Below the pieces are notes generated by a model, which ran no database searches, was not told where the DNA came from, and saw only the letters and a list, made by a program, of their open reading frames with translations. DNA of 64,000 nt, taken from positions 4,567,577-4,631,576 of the forward strand of contig CM046845.1 in assembly GCA_025618425.1 (NCBI GenBank), in the 5' to 3' direction. Source of the DNA: Heliocidaris tuberculata. Taxonomy: Eukaryota > Echinodermata > Echinoidea > Camarodonta > Echinometridae. Positions 13,430 through 23,816 of this stretch are shown here, one piece after another (position 1 is the first letter of the stretch; each line of letters starts with the position of its first letter). The translations under genes and the position numbers were made by a program.

Positions 13430-13760
13430 GCAACCCTAAGTAACAACTAGCCCTAGGTGACTCACCATAAAGGACATTACCTTGGGACCACTCCCCCTTC
13501 CCCCCCCCCCCTCCCCTATACACACAGCCACACTCACACATCCGATCCACCAACCCCTTGGTCAGCTACCCCAATGATAATCATATACTCTTCCCCGCAA
13601 TTGTTCATGAGGTAATTTTCTGGTGGCTTAGTTGTCTAGGGATATTGTCCTAGTACGTAGCTTCCAGGCCGTAGGTGTCCTATGGAGGTAGTTTCTTGAA
13701 GGCGGGATCGTTGTACGTGAGGAGGTAGCTATCCCAGGGGGTAGTCAGAAGGGATGTGTA
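13430..13760. repeat. Degenerate palindromic minisatellite (GTAGTTGTCC family)
   Basis: The left part has degenerate C-rich units of the GGACATTACCTTGGG type, with a C-run at 13500-13511. The right part (about 13610-13750) has degenerate units of the GGGTAGTTGTCC type. The orientation flip and unit match the clearer array at 46545-47180, so this looks like an older copy of the same kind of element. Confidence 0.45.
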
Positions 13761-13896
13761 GGGTGGCCTATTGCCTTGGACGGCATATTTCACCCGTTAT
13801 TCCCAGTTTATATCTGGCTTCTCCTTACACATGTAGCTACCAATAGATTTTAGAATTTCATTTTCAGTTCTTGTTGCTTTCATGCTTAACTAAATG

Positions 13897-13927
<31 letters not shown>

Positions 13928-16900
13928 GGGGGGGGCGGGGGTTCTCATCAAATTCAGATTCTATTCTCTAATCCCAGTGACCGTTGGTAATATTACACCG
14001 ACGTACCTTTCCGACTGTTTGATTTTGGACTTCAGTGAATCGAATCGGAACCACATCCAGGTGTAAAATAACGCGTTTCATGTTGACATTACCCTGTGCT
14101 TTGGTATAATACGCATGCCTCCAAATCTGTGTTTGTTTCTCGTCACTTGGCATAGCAAACCCCTTTTTTAATATTCACGAAAAACAAGTCGTGGTTGTAG
14201 GAGTAACAGAGCAGAGACATCAGATACTTGAGGAAGCTTGACGAATCAAATCTCTTGAGATTTGCTCCGCATGTGCGAAAATCTGGCATTGCTTTTGTAG
14301 GTAAAACCAACTTCTTATTTGCAGGAAACGTATTGAATATGACGTAAGAAGTCGTATTTCAGATATCGTAATACCTTTTTTTTTTTAATAATGTCTGTTT
14401 TGCTATATCTATATGAGTATCAACATTGTATCAACAGGAGAGAATAAGATAGGATAATGATGATATGGATACTTAGAAGAAAATGAACAAGCCCTTTGAT
14501 GTTAACGAGAAATTTAATTTTATAACCAGGATTTTTTGTTTTCTGTTCGTTTTCTATTTCATTTTACAACGTATATCTTTGACGGCTTGCATGGTATAGA
14601 CGGAGGGGGAGGGGTGGAAAGGATCGGAAAATATACTCATTAATCCCGTAATTATTGGGTTCGCTGCCCTCCAGGACCAGCACGTCTTTGGGGAGATCGC
14701 GATTATGTGAATGGCCTCGTTATTTACTTTACCCTGTAGTCCCATACATAAGTTAATTTGTTAAGTTAGATTACCCGAGCACATAGTAAATGCATGACAC
14801 GTGTTCTAAGAAGCTACTTTGCTGTCGCTTACCAAAGTTCAGCTTGCCTGAAGCAAGGAAGGTAGCCACCAGACCTTCAGCTAATTTGTTCCTTTACATC
14901 TGATGCTCCACATATTAATAATCCGTACATGCGCTGCAAGGATTTGGAAAGTTTTCACTTCGAATTAATCTCCCTTAGTCGGGATGTATAATGATCCTTC
15001 CAAGCTTGAAGTTCGCAATTTCCTCAAAATGTAACCTTCGTGCAGCTGTATTTAGTTTCGTCTTGTCTGTAATTACTTGTTATAATCAAATGAACATCCT
15101 GATATTTGCAGTTAATTGGTTATTTTAAGCCACGAGTTCAAGCTGTTAATCGTGAAAACTGAAGAAATTTGACTGTGTCTATGGGGTGGAATTTTTAATC
15201 ACAAGAGCTCATTCTGCATTTATTAACATGCCAAGATATTTTACATGGTATGGACAGCTAATTGCCATCTTCGTTCACTGCCCGAATGATGAGACATAAT
15301 TATCTTGGCATGCAATTAGCAGAGTAAGATCTAACTCCGTATAAACCGCGAAATCTTATTAGAATTAGGTCAAATATCCTTGTGTAGGCACAGCCTTAGT
15401 TTTAACTGCTCATGTCATCATTAGGTTTCACCTATTCTATTGTTAAATCACTGGATTTGTCGTAAAATATCTCATATGCATCTGATTTGAGAAGTCAATA
15501 ATTACATGAAATCTTCCTAAGATATGAAGTTACTGAAGATTGCTGATAATGTCAAGCACATGCAGTTTCTTATTATCCCGAATAATTCACAGGAGAGACT
15601 GACAACACAATACGATTATTTCGATCACAGTCAAAACTGAAAAGGTCGCACTTCTTCTAAATATTTCTGTTTATGTTACCTCTTCTAAAAGGTAAATAAA
15701 CTCTTGACGTTCATCTGAACTACTCTTCCAAAGATCAAATTCCAGGAAATGCCTTAAACTGGTAAAATATAAAAGAGGGTATTCAACTTCGTGCATCCCG
15801 CTTCTAGCTTTGAATCCTACGAAGTTGGAATTCATGTACCTGTTAACATGCTTCGAGTGGCTTTACCCGTGTACTGGAAAGGCCACTTCGGGAAGGCCGT
15901 GAGTTTGCACAACCTATTTTGTTTTTGTTTTTTTTTATATATCTTTAGCTTATATTTACTCAATCAAAAAGGCATAGAGCTAAAATTTTATAGTGGCTCA
16001 AGAAATGCACGAACTACGTGCATACCTTGCAAAAGTTGCTTTATATTTCCCATGATGGTGACATGGTGAGATTTAATAACGAGTTTAAAAATAAATGAAT
16101 TAATAAACTCTATAAAAATCCTTTTACTTCTTGTCTCCGCTTTTTTAAAACCTTAAGTTCAAATTTTACTGAGAAAATAATACTTTGTTGTTTTGTTTTT
16201 TGTATTTGTAGTTACTTTACCCATTGCATACGGGAACCAAATGGTCCTTGTGTCAAGCCTATGGGAATAAGAGAGTTCAGTAGTCAACGGGTTAAATAGA
16301 CAAGCACTGTAATTCTGAAATCGAAACGAATCTTGTTCTATTACTGTTTAAAATTAATTCTATAATTATTTATCATTGTAAAATGCAGTTAGCACTGTCG
16401 TTTTGATGATCAAAAAAAAAACAACAACAACAACAACAAAACACGCAAATACATAACAAATGACGATGAGTATCCTAGTTTCTTAAAACTCCACAAACGC
16501 AACGAAAAAAATATCAACAGGTATATGTTTTTAAAGTTCAGTCACGAACTACTTCCTTGAAAACCATTTAGTTAACTCATCTCAATCCACAGGCCGGCAC
16601 TGTCAAAACTACAGTTATCTCGAAGTTTCAAAAAAGAAAATTTGGTGTCATATCACGTCCATCTCAAAGGGTACATGCTACTTGGGCTAAGACGGTAAAA
16701 AAAAAAATGAATAAAGTGCAATGCAAGGCGGTTTGAACTTTATAAGTCAGTAACTGAAGTCAACAGCTTAGTTTGGTATCGGTATTATCTTCTCAAGATC
16801 TGACTGACAGACACCAGAAATGTGACGCCAAATTAACATTATGTGACGAAGCACAAAGTCAGACGGGGTCTTGAACTTAATAGAGCAACACATGGTGACA

Positions 16901-18046
16901 GGGCTCTTCAAGGCTTCAAGGATGTATGACAAAAGTTAAGTTGGGTTCACAGCCTCTCTGCTGCATGCTTTTAGCAGACATTATTTTGAAGACGGCAAAA
17001 GACTGAAAGAAGAGGTTTTTTGAGTATTTCCAATATCCATGTGCCAAAATAGCTGGATATGATTATGGCGCCGAAATTTAAAGAATTTGCAAAGCGAATT
17101 TTTTATCATTATATGATAGTAACGCAACGAACAACCTTTGTTCATTCATTTTCTTGATTTCTGTGTTTTTTGTAAAGAGTAACCGATTTGGGCCTTGAGA
17201 TTTGGAGAGCTTTTCTTGCCGTCTGGAATATATCTGTGCAATGTATACACGGACACCACTTTGCTCGACATTGAGTTTTGCTTTGCTGTGAATTCAGGTA
17301 CTCTTCAGTGGAGAGGTTTTTGTCACATTAAAGGCGCCACCGTTCACATTGAAGAAATAGCGTCGACCTTTTTTCATATTGAGCGAAGCGCATCTGTTTC
17401 TTTATAATTATTACGCAGTAGCATGATGCCTTGAGGAATACATTGACAATGCTCTATCAATTAATTAGACGAATGTTGAATTGTCAACGTAATGGGTGAA
17501 TTTTTTTTAATGTTCTGTTGATATTATGTGGTATGTGGAGGTACACTGCTCGGTAAAAATTAGGTTTATATTTAGGTTTATGATCTTAAAATGGTACTAG
17601 TTGAATGGAATAAAAAACTGTTGGAAAAAATGTTTTTCTCTTAAGACTCCTTCCATAGGTTCAGTTGTAAATATAGAGAGTCAGATTGTGAAATATAGAA
17701 GCATGCATTTAATAAATAGACTTTGATTTGATATTATCAAATAACTGTATCATGAACCAAATGAAATTTCGACGTAAAATATCAAGTCATTTTCTTCCAT
17801 TTACTGCCTGTTTGAAGACATCGCATATGAACTGAGCCTTAAGAATCAGGGAAGGTTAATGTTTATCATATGATTAAAAGGTGAGGGAACGCACATGTAC
17901 GATCCTCTAAAAGAGTCCAAATAACTTTTTTTTAAATAACCAGATAACTGATGTAATAAATTAACAATGTAACATGCATCAGGTATCCAGATATGGCAAT
18001 GTAGTCGAGAGGGGGAAAATACATCTAAACTCTTCTTGTAGATATA
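13761..18046. other. Non-coding region, one weak exon candidate
   Basis: A T-run followed by G-rich sequence lies at 13897-13937. A short open segment near 15809-15898 (+) is bounded by TTCTAG and GTGAGT but is too short to call. No recognisable gene was seen in the rest. Confidence 0.45.
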
Positions 18047-18136
18047 ATGATAACAGTGATGATAACAATAATAATTATGATAATGACAATGATGATAATA
18101 ATAACATTAAAGATAATAGTAATATCAATTATGATG

Positions 18137-18200
<64 letters not shown>

Positions 18201-18227
18201 TAATAATAATGATAACTCTTATTCGAG
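18047..18227. repeat. (AAT)n/(GAT) trinucleotide microsatellite, left block
   Basis: Imperfect ATG/AAT units pass into a pure AAT tract of about 25 units near 18138-18198. Open frames here are Asn or Ile homopolymers and are not genes. Confidence 0.95.
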
Positions 18228-18362
18228 CGTTAGGGGGAATCCTTTTATCTCAGCCTATTGTTATCATTCGCCTTAACGCCGGGTCGCTTCGCCGTAACGT
18301 CGAATTTCTATCGTGACGGAATAATAAATAAACAAACCGCATTGATAGGATTCCCCCTAACG
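18228..18362. mobile_element. 135-bp MITE inside an AAT microsatellite
   Basis: Inverted ends CGTTAGGGGGAATCCT (left) and AGGATTCCCCCTAACG (right) are exact over 16 bp. The interior is non-coding and contains the CpG-rich stretch TTAACGCCGGGTCGCTTCG. AAT-rich tracts lie on both sides, so the element appears to have inserted into, or to carry, trinucleotide repeat sequence. Confidence 0.8.
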
Positions 18363-18527
18363 TAGGAAATAATGTTGTAATAATAATATTAATTATTATA
18401 ATAAAAATAATAACAATAATAAAGATGATGATGATAATGATAATAATAATAATAATAATAACAATAATAATAATAATAATGATAATAATAATAATAATAA
18501 CAATAATAATAATATTATAATAGTGGG
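18363..18527. repeat. (AAT)n trinucleotide microsatellite, right block
   Basis: AAT units with GAT and CAA variants. The block is directly followed by a dispersed-repeat segment, consistent with a microsatellite tail of a retroposed repeat. Confidence 0.9.
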
Positions 18528-18720
18528 CTCTTGTATAGCGCACGTGTCTGTCAGACTTGGCACTCCTAGCACTCCACAATTATTATCCCAGTTTTAGCAT
18601 GGCCTATACGGCGCTCTAGCATTTAAAGGAATTAACTCTTTTCAGGTGCCCATTTACCTCCCCTGGGTCGAGTGTGGTCATTATAGGTTAAGTGTAGATT
18701 TATCCACTAGAAACGTTGAG
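18528..18720. mobile_element. Dispersed repeat with AAT tail
   Basis: The segment around CTTGTATAGCGC and TTGGCACTCCTAGCACTCC recurs in reverse orientation at 34131-34207, also next to an ATT tract. The following part (ATTATCCCAG, then CCATTTACCTCC) resembles 49465-49520. This indicates a SINE-like or composite dispersed family ending in a trinucleotide tail. No coding capacity. Confidence 0.65.
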
Positions 18721-18900
18721 GAGGTTTACGGTTCATCATATGGTTAGTTCTCAAAAGGACTGTTGATAGGAGAAAGTAGAGAAAGTTAAGAGGAGAAGAC
18801 TTGTAAAGGCGAGATAGAGAATGTAGAAGTAATCTTTCTTGAAAGTGTGAAGTCCTGAAAAGGACTGTAAACCAGATGAGAAGGCTGAGAGTAGAGAAGG

Positions 18901-18943
18901 CTCGACGTTCCGGACAGGTTGACTGTCCGTCATCAGGAGTGAG
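18901..18943 (-). ncRNA. Hammerhead-ribozyme-like motif, degenerate
   Basis: The - strand reads CTGATGA (18936-18930), a perfect 7-bp stem CGGACAG/CTGTCCG with a 5-nt loop (18929-18911), then GAAC (18910-18907). CTGATGA, stem II and GAAA are the core order of hammerhead ribozymes; the second box is GAAC instead of GAAA. I could not fit convincing stems I and III. Hammerhead motifs are known in Penelope-like retroelements and other dispersed repeats, and the surrounding sequence is repetitive. Activity is doubtful. Confidence 0.3.
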
Positions 18944-19096
18944 TAGGTGTGTGCGTGTGTGTTTGTGTGCGTTTGTGGGGCGGGGGTGTTTGTGTGTGTA
19001 ATTGGGTTTTTACAGACGTGTATCAATCAGATATGATTATTTACGTCTGGGGACCGACCTTTAACATCACCATCTGAAAGACGTGAAACCAGGGTC

Positions 19097-19125
19097 CGCT
19101 GAATCAGTTTCTAACTGATTCAGCG
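19097..19125. repeat. Perfect 13-bp hairpin
   Basis: CGCTGAATCAGTT (19097-19109), a TCT loop and AACTGATTCAGCG (19113-19125) form an exact inverted repeat. It is followed by GC-rich sequence inside a dispersed-repeat-like region. Function unknown. Confidence 0.8.
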
Positions 19126-19670
19126 CCCGGGCGGGACGGGGTATAAGTGGCGGTAATGCCGACATTGGTGTAGACCATAGCACCTCTACACCTCTTGACT
19201 CTGATTATAGTCATCTATATCATGTATATTGCAGGTTGGAAAATAATCATGTTGATAACCGAACCCGTTTAACCTATTCGACGGTGCCATTGAACTAGAA
19301 TGACCCTACACCTGAGAACTGTTAATGACAGAACCAGACCAACTTTATTAAAAATAAGAAGGAGTAGTCAGATGAAGTAAGGTGAACGATTTCATCCCGC
19401 ATTGTTGCATGGATAAACATAGTCGAGATCTTATATCCTCTTAGCACATATGATTAATTAGTCACATCTAGCTGTATTGGAAGAGGTGATGTTAGCCTAT
19501 TACATTCTGAAAATGTACATGCAGATGAATTACTTCGTTCCAACGTTTATATCATTCAGAATACATGGTGCGTTTAATGGTCATATAGGAACCATTTTGC
19601 GCTGAAAAACTCTCAATCACAACATGGCGTTGTGCCACAACATATAAAGACTATTATAAGAAATATATTC

Positions 19671-19992
19671 TGTATCTGCAACTGTTATAACAAAAACATT
19701 ATCAGGGCTAATACCTCATATAAAAATATAAAGACTATAATCTATATCATGTATATCATAAATACTATAAGTTAGCAAAAACTACTCTAACTTACTCGAT
19801 TCTTTGCATTGGTCTTGTGAGTTTATTTATGATATATGTTAGCTTTTTATACACCTGATGAATGTTGGATATAGATTCCGAATCTGCGAACTGTTATAAC
19901 AACAACATTACCATAGTTGATACCTCATATGAAACATATAAACACTATATCAGAAATACTATAAGTTAGCAAAAAATACTGGAAGTTACTGG
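19671..19992. repeat. Two-copy local duplication, ~210-bp offset
   Basis: The stretch with AACTGTTATAACAAAAACATT and ACTATAAGTTAGCAAAAA at 19671-19795 recurs with changes at 19880-19992. This is a diverged tandem or local duplication in AT-rich sequence. Confidence 0.6.
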
Positions 19993-20016
19993 AAGGGATG
20001 GAGACTGAATGTTTCC

Positions 20017-20048
<32 letters not shown>

Positions 20049-20088
20049 TTTTTCTTCCCCACATTTCTACAAATTTGTTCTCACATCT

Positions 20089-20501
20089 ATAACCCTTTCA
20101 TGACAGGAATTATTTAAGGGCTTAATTGATCAAATGTTGTTCTTCAAATTGGTAACAATGATATTTTTATACTAGCGCTACATGTTTCTATAATGAAATG
20201 TAATGTCTTTAGAACAATATACATGGATAGCAACTTAATCGAAAAATTGAAAAAAAAATCAAATTTCCATTTTAAAAAACAATGATTTTGAACCTCTCAA
20301 TGTGTTGCCAATTTAAGTATTTTAAACTTATTCTCCTTTTTAAAATTCCTAGCATCAAACACAATATGATCATGCAATATAAAAGGACACAGTGTGTGCA
20401 GAATTTTTTCCTCTTTCTACTCATTCATCTGGTTTATTTTGTAGAGCTCTGAATCAAAAGTTATTGAGCCAAACCACAAAATGTAGTCTTGGAAGGGTTA
20501 A
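20089..20501 (-). mobile_element. TTAA-flanked MITE, copy 2
   Basis: This is the inverse-orientation relative of 11658-12074. The left end is AACCCTTTCATGACAGG and the right end is GGAAGGGTTAA. Shared internal blocks include AGTTATTGAGCCAAACCAC and CCTCTCAATGTGTTGCC. The right TTAA is intact and the left reads ATAA. An open frame of about 129 codons that starts inside the element and runs on to 20781 shows no recognisable domain. Confidence 0.7.
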
Positions 20502-21239
20502 AGAAGAAAACCGACCCCTTGTTAAACCCAGGTACATGTGTTCATCATCCACCTTTAAAGGGATCTCTTTTAAACATCGTCTCATCTCATTCCAGTCTGA
20601 TTTACACAATTTTGATAATGAATCGCGGCTTGATGACTTTTCCCTCCTAGAGATGCCACTGATGATTAGAATTGCATCCATAAATTGCATCCTCCGATTC
20701 GGCTCACAATCTCTTGATGTTCAAACCAGAAATTCCTCACTGCTTCTTTATACACCTGTGCGGCATTCGATCCCGAAGTAATTAAGCGACGATCGAGTCT
20801 CTTGGCTATAATTTGATTACACTTCTCATATCGTTTGGCATTTAATTGATCAGAAAACCTTTTTCAAATAGATGCTGACGGAGGCTTCATTGCTTTGCAC
20901 TCTAACACCCGAAGTGTAAAAAAAGAATAAATGTTTATCAAGATATTGATCCTGAGTGATAACTTTTGACATCGAGCTCAAATTCCACTTGGAATGTCAC
21001 GTTACTAATCGACAGATGTTGGAGTGACCATGAGCTCTGGGATGAGCTATTTATTGGGCACATAATCTCCGGAAATTAAAGTATCTTTGGGATTAAATAC
21101 GCTCTCTCTCTATATATATATACGTGTAGATGTAATTGATCTGTGTTCTCTGTAACTGTCTCGGTTTGGAGAGGGGGGGGGGGGCGGGGAGTTCGCAGGA
21201 GCGTAGGTCCATGCAGGTTTCCTCTGGACACTATTTTTA

Positions 21240-21241
<2 letters not shown>

Positions 21242-21271
<30 letters not shown>
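21242..21271. repeat. (GT)n microsatellite
   Basis: About 15 uninterrupted GT units. Confidence 0.9.
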
Positions 21272-21272
<1 letters not shown>

Positions 21273-22703
21273 CTGATACCCTAGGACAATTCATAATCAC
21301 ATGTCTTTCACACTTTATTCCTAGCTTTATAAGATGATATCGGATTCGTACGAAAGTCAGCTTTTGAAATAAATATTCATGCTCTGTAGAATCCACCAAG
21401 TGTTTCTTTTTATACATTCTTTCACATTCTAATGGGATTACTTGTCTTTATATAAGCTATTTTTACCGGGGGAAAAAACTTGAGTTAACTAATGTCGGTT
21501 TTACTTTTTCAAAAAAGTACATTTGTTCTGTAGGCCCTCACCGTATACCAAACTCACATGATGTTTAGTAAACTTCAGCCTATAAAAAGGAAATACTCTC
21601 CGTGGTGTCAACCTACTAAATAATCATATCAAAATACATTTTGTAAAACTGTATCTTTGCAAGACAATATACCATGTGTTTGGGTGACCTAATTTTCCTT
21701 TGCAAATCTGACATTTGAAAAATAAAAGAGATCTCTTTTTTTGGACATGCAATTCAATTCATCCTACCTTTCCTATTCTATAATACGAAGCTACAACATT
21801 TTTTATCATTACGCCAACATTGGAGGAGAATTTCAATCGTTCTGTTCGGCACAAAATGTATACCCATTACACAATAATTCAGGACTTACAAAACGAAATT
21901 GCGACTGATGACAAAGTATGTGAATTTGAAACAAAAACGACATTCAATCAAATTTCAGATATGAGCAGCATTTTCATAAAAGTCAAATTCGTGGCGATGC
22001 ACTGTTCAAACATGGCCAATCACTTTTGACAAATAAACTTAAAGGTCTGTCTACCTCTTTAAGCCCGGTCTCGATACCTCTTTTGCGTGCACACGTGTAC
22101 TGGCATTGGTCGCTGGAGCATCCTCATACCTACCTAATTGAGACCCAGGAGGTCGAGTTTCACTCGAGATTGCATTTTTTCCATGCGATTTTTATTTCAC
22201 AGAACCCTAATGCAATTAGAGTGCTATGAAATCTGTGCAAAGTATAAAGTGAAGATAATGTTTGACTTTTTGGACCCTCTTGTGACAAAGCACACTCGCC
22301 ACTGACATCGATTTTGACGGAGGACGGACTTTGGGATGGGCAGAGCACTTTTGAGGCAGGTTGACGGATATCATCTTTCACGTTAATCCGTCAAAGCGTT
22401 GACGAGAACAGAAGCTGAGTTGATTTTGAGAATTATGCTCGATGAGTGTAAATGCCATCTGGTAGAGAAACCAGGGTTCTTCCTTATTTATACAGAGGAC
22501 CTCAGGACTGTTTACATATCCCAAGCATGGTCATTTTGAAGGGAATGTCCAAAACAGCGACGATGAAACAAATCTAACTAAATCATGATATTACCAGTAC
22601 TTTAATCATCGACTTAAATTGCAAGACGTAAATGTATTCCAAAAGCCATGGAACATTCTTATTGAATTTTGTTTTCAAACCGATTCACAGAAGATATTCT
22701 TAT

Positions 22704-22706
<3 letters not shown>

Positions 22707-22740
<34 letters not shown>
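22707..22740. repeat. (CT)n microsatellite
   Basis: About 16 uninterrupted TC/CT units. Confidence 0.9.
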
Positions 22741-22741
<1 letters not shown>

Positions 22742-23558
22742 ATGACAAAGTTCAGGTTTAGGTTCAGACTCGCTTTATTTCATATTCAAATTTCAAATTT
22801 CATTTTTTGATATATACTGTCAGTTTTGTTTTCAAGAAATAATAGTGATAAAAATAATACCGAGTATTATTTAATAAACATAAGTACATAATAATATATT
22901 ATATCACTTTGGAATACTTGCCGTTGCTTGTAAATAATGACTAACAAAATTGGAAATGAGGATATAAAGGAACCTAACGTAGAAGTAAAGCTTGTTGGTT
23001 ATAGGCTCCAGAGAGTAATACAATATAAGTCTTACAAGGTTGTGAGAATGAACAAGAAACAATTGAAGATAAGTGTAAATAAAACAACTACATGTATTAT
23101 TAAAATTTGCATCGAATGTGAATGAATAATCAGAATACTTAAATGCACATCAATAAATTATGGATTTATGCACGGAAAAGCGTAGTAATGTAAATGTCAG
23201 TGTAAGTCAATGTAAATTATTCTGATCTTTACAAATACGTGCATTTATGGAGAGCATACATGCGCATTTAGAAGATCTATGAATATTAAAGAAAAGTATT
23301 TGGATGAATCATGCAAATTGCAATGATTAAATTATTTCATACGAGTGCTTTTATCACATGGATTACTTATTCTGATTTGCATTTCATTGAAAGCTGTGTT
23401 CCCGTGAAAATAGTCACACTCTTGTGGGGGATAAGGGGGGGGGGGGGGGGGGGTGGTAGAGTACACATGACCTTTTTTTTCACCTGTTTGTGGAGGTGGT
23501 GTCATTTCTTCAGTTTCGCTTATTTAAGCACCGTCCAGCTGCTTCATTGACTTATACA

Positions 23559-23693
23559 CCCTAGTCACACCACAGAGACCGATAACAGGCCGATAACAGA
23601 CCGATCAAAAAAGATTACATTACCCCCAAATGGAAAATAATCGGGCGGGTTTGGAATCTACATGGAGTGCGTTTGGTGGTGTGACCAAGGGGT
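23559..23693. mobile_element. 135-bp MITE, uninterrupted relative of 11600-12133
   Basis: The left end ACCCTAGTCACACCAC and the right end GGTGGTGTGACCAAGGGG are inverted. It shares GTCACAC and AGACCGATA with the outer element at 11600-12133, supporting one family. It ends within about 15 bp of the donor of the exon candidate at 23708-23816. Confidence 0.65.
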
Positions 23694-23707
23694 TATGAGG
23701 TTCTTAC

Positions 23708-23816
23708 CGCCTTCGGTGGTGCCGAGGGAACTCCTGTTTTAGGTTGTCCGTATCTCGTAATCTCGCTATCGCAACATCTAAAGCACCATTTAAGGGATTA
23801 GAGGAAATGGCCGGTG
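23708..23816 (-). CDS. Candidate internal exon, unknown product
   Basis: On the - strand a good pyrimidine tract and CCAG acceptor (before 23816) lead into 109 nt that is open in one frame and ends at a strong donor, GGCG|GTAAGA. The translation includes NPLNGALDVAIARLRD then TDNLKQEF, an amphipathic helix-like stretch. It enters with two bases to complete a codon and leaves after two. It does not splice directly in phase to the candidate at 26326-26502, so either an exon lies between them or they are unrelated. There is a faint likeness to the prolyl-4-hydroxylase alpha N-terminal domain, too weak to name it. Confidence 0.4.

Larger units (their letters stand above)
20502..23558. other. Non-coding region with microsatellites
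   Basis: Contains a G-run at about 21172-21189, (GT)n at 21242-21271, (CT)n at 22707-22740 and a G-run at 23435-23453. Open frames at 20454-20781 and 22160-22381 have no recognisable motif. No gene called. Confidence 0.5.

Noticed and set aside
20392..20781. 129-codon + strand frame
   Set aside because: Its first third is MITE sequence and the remainder has no recognisable domain.
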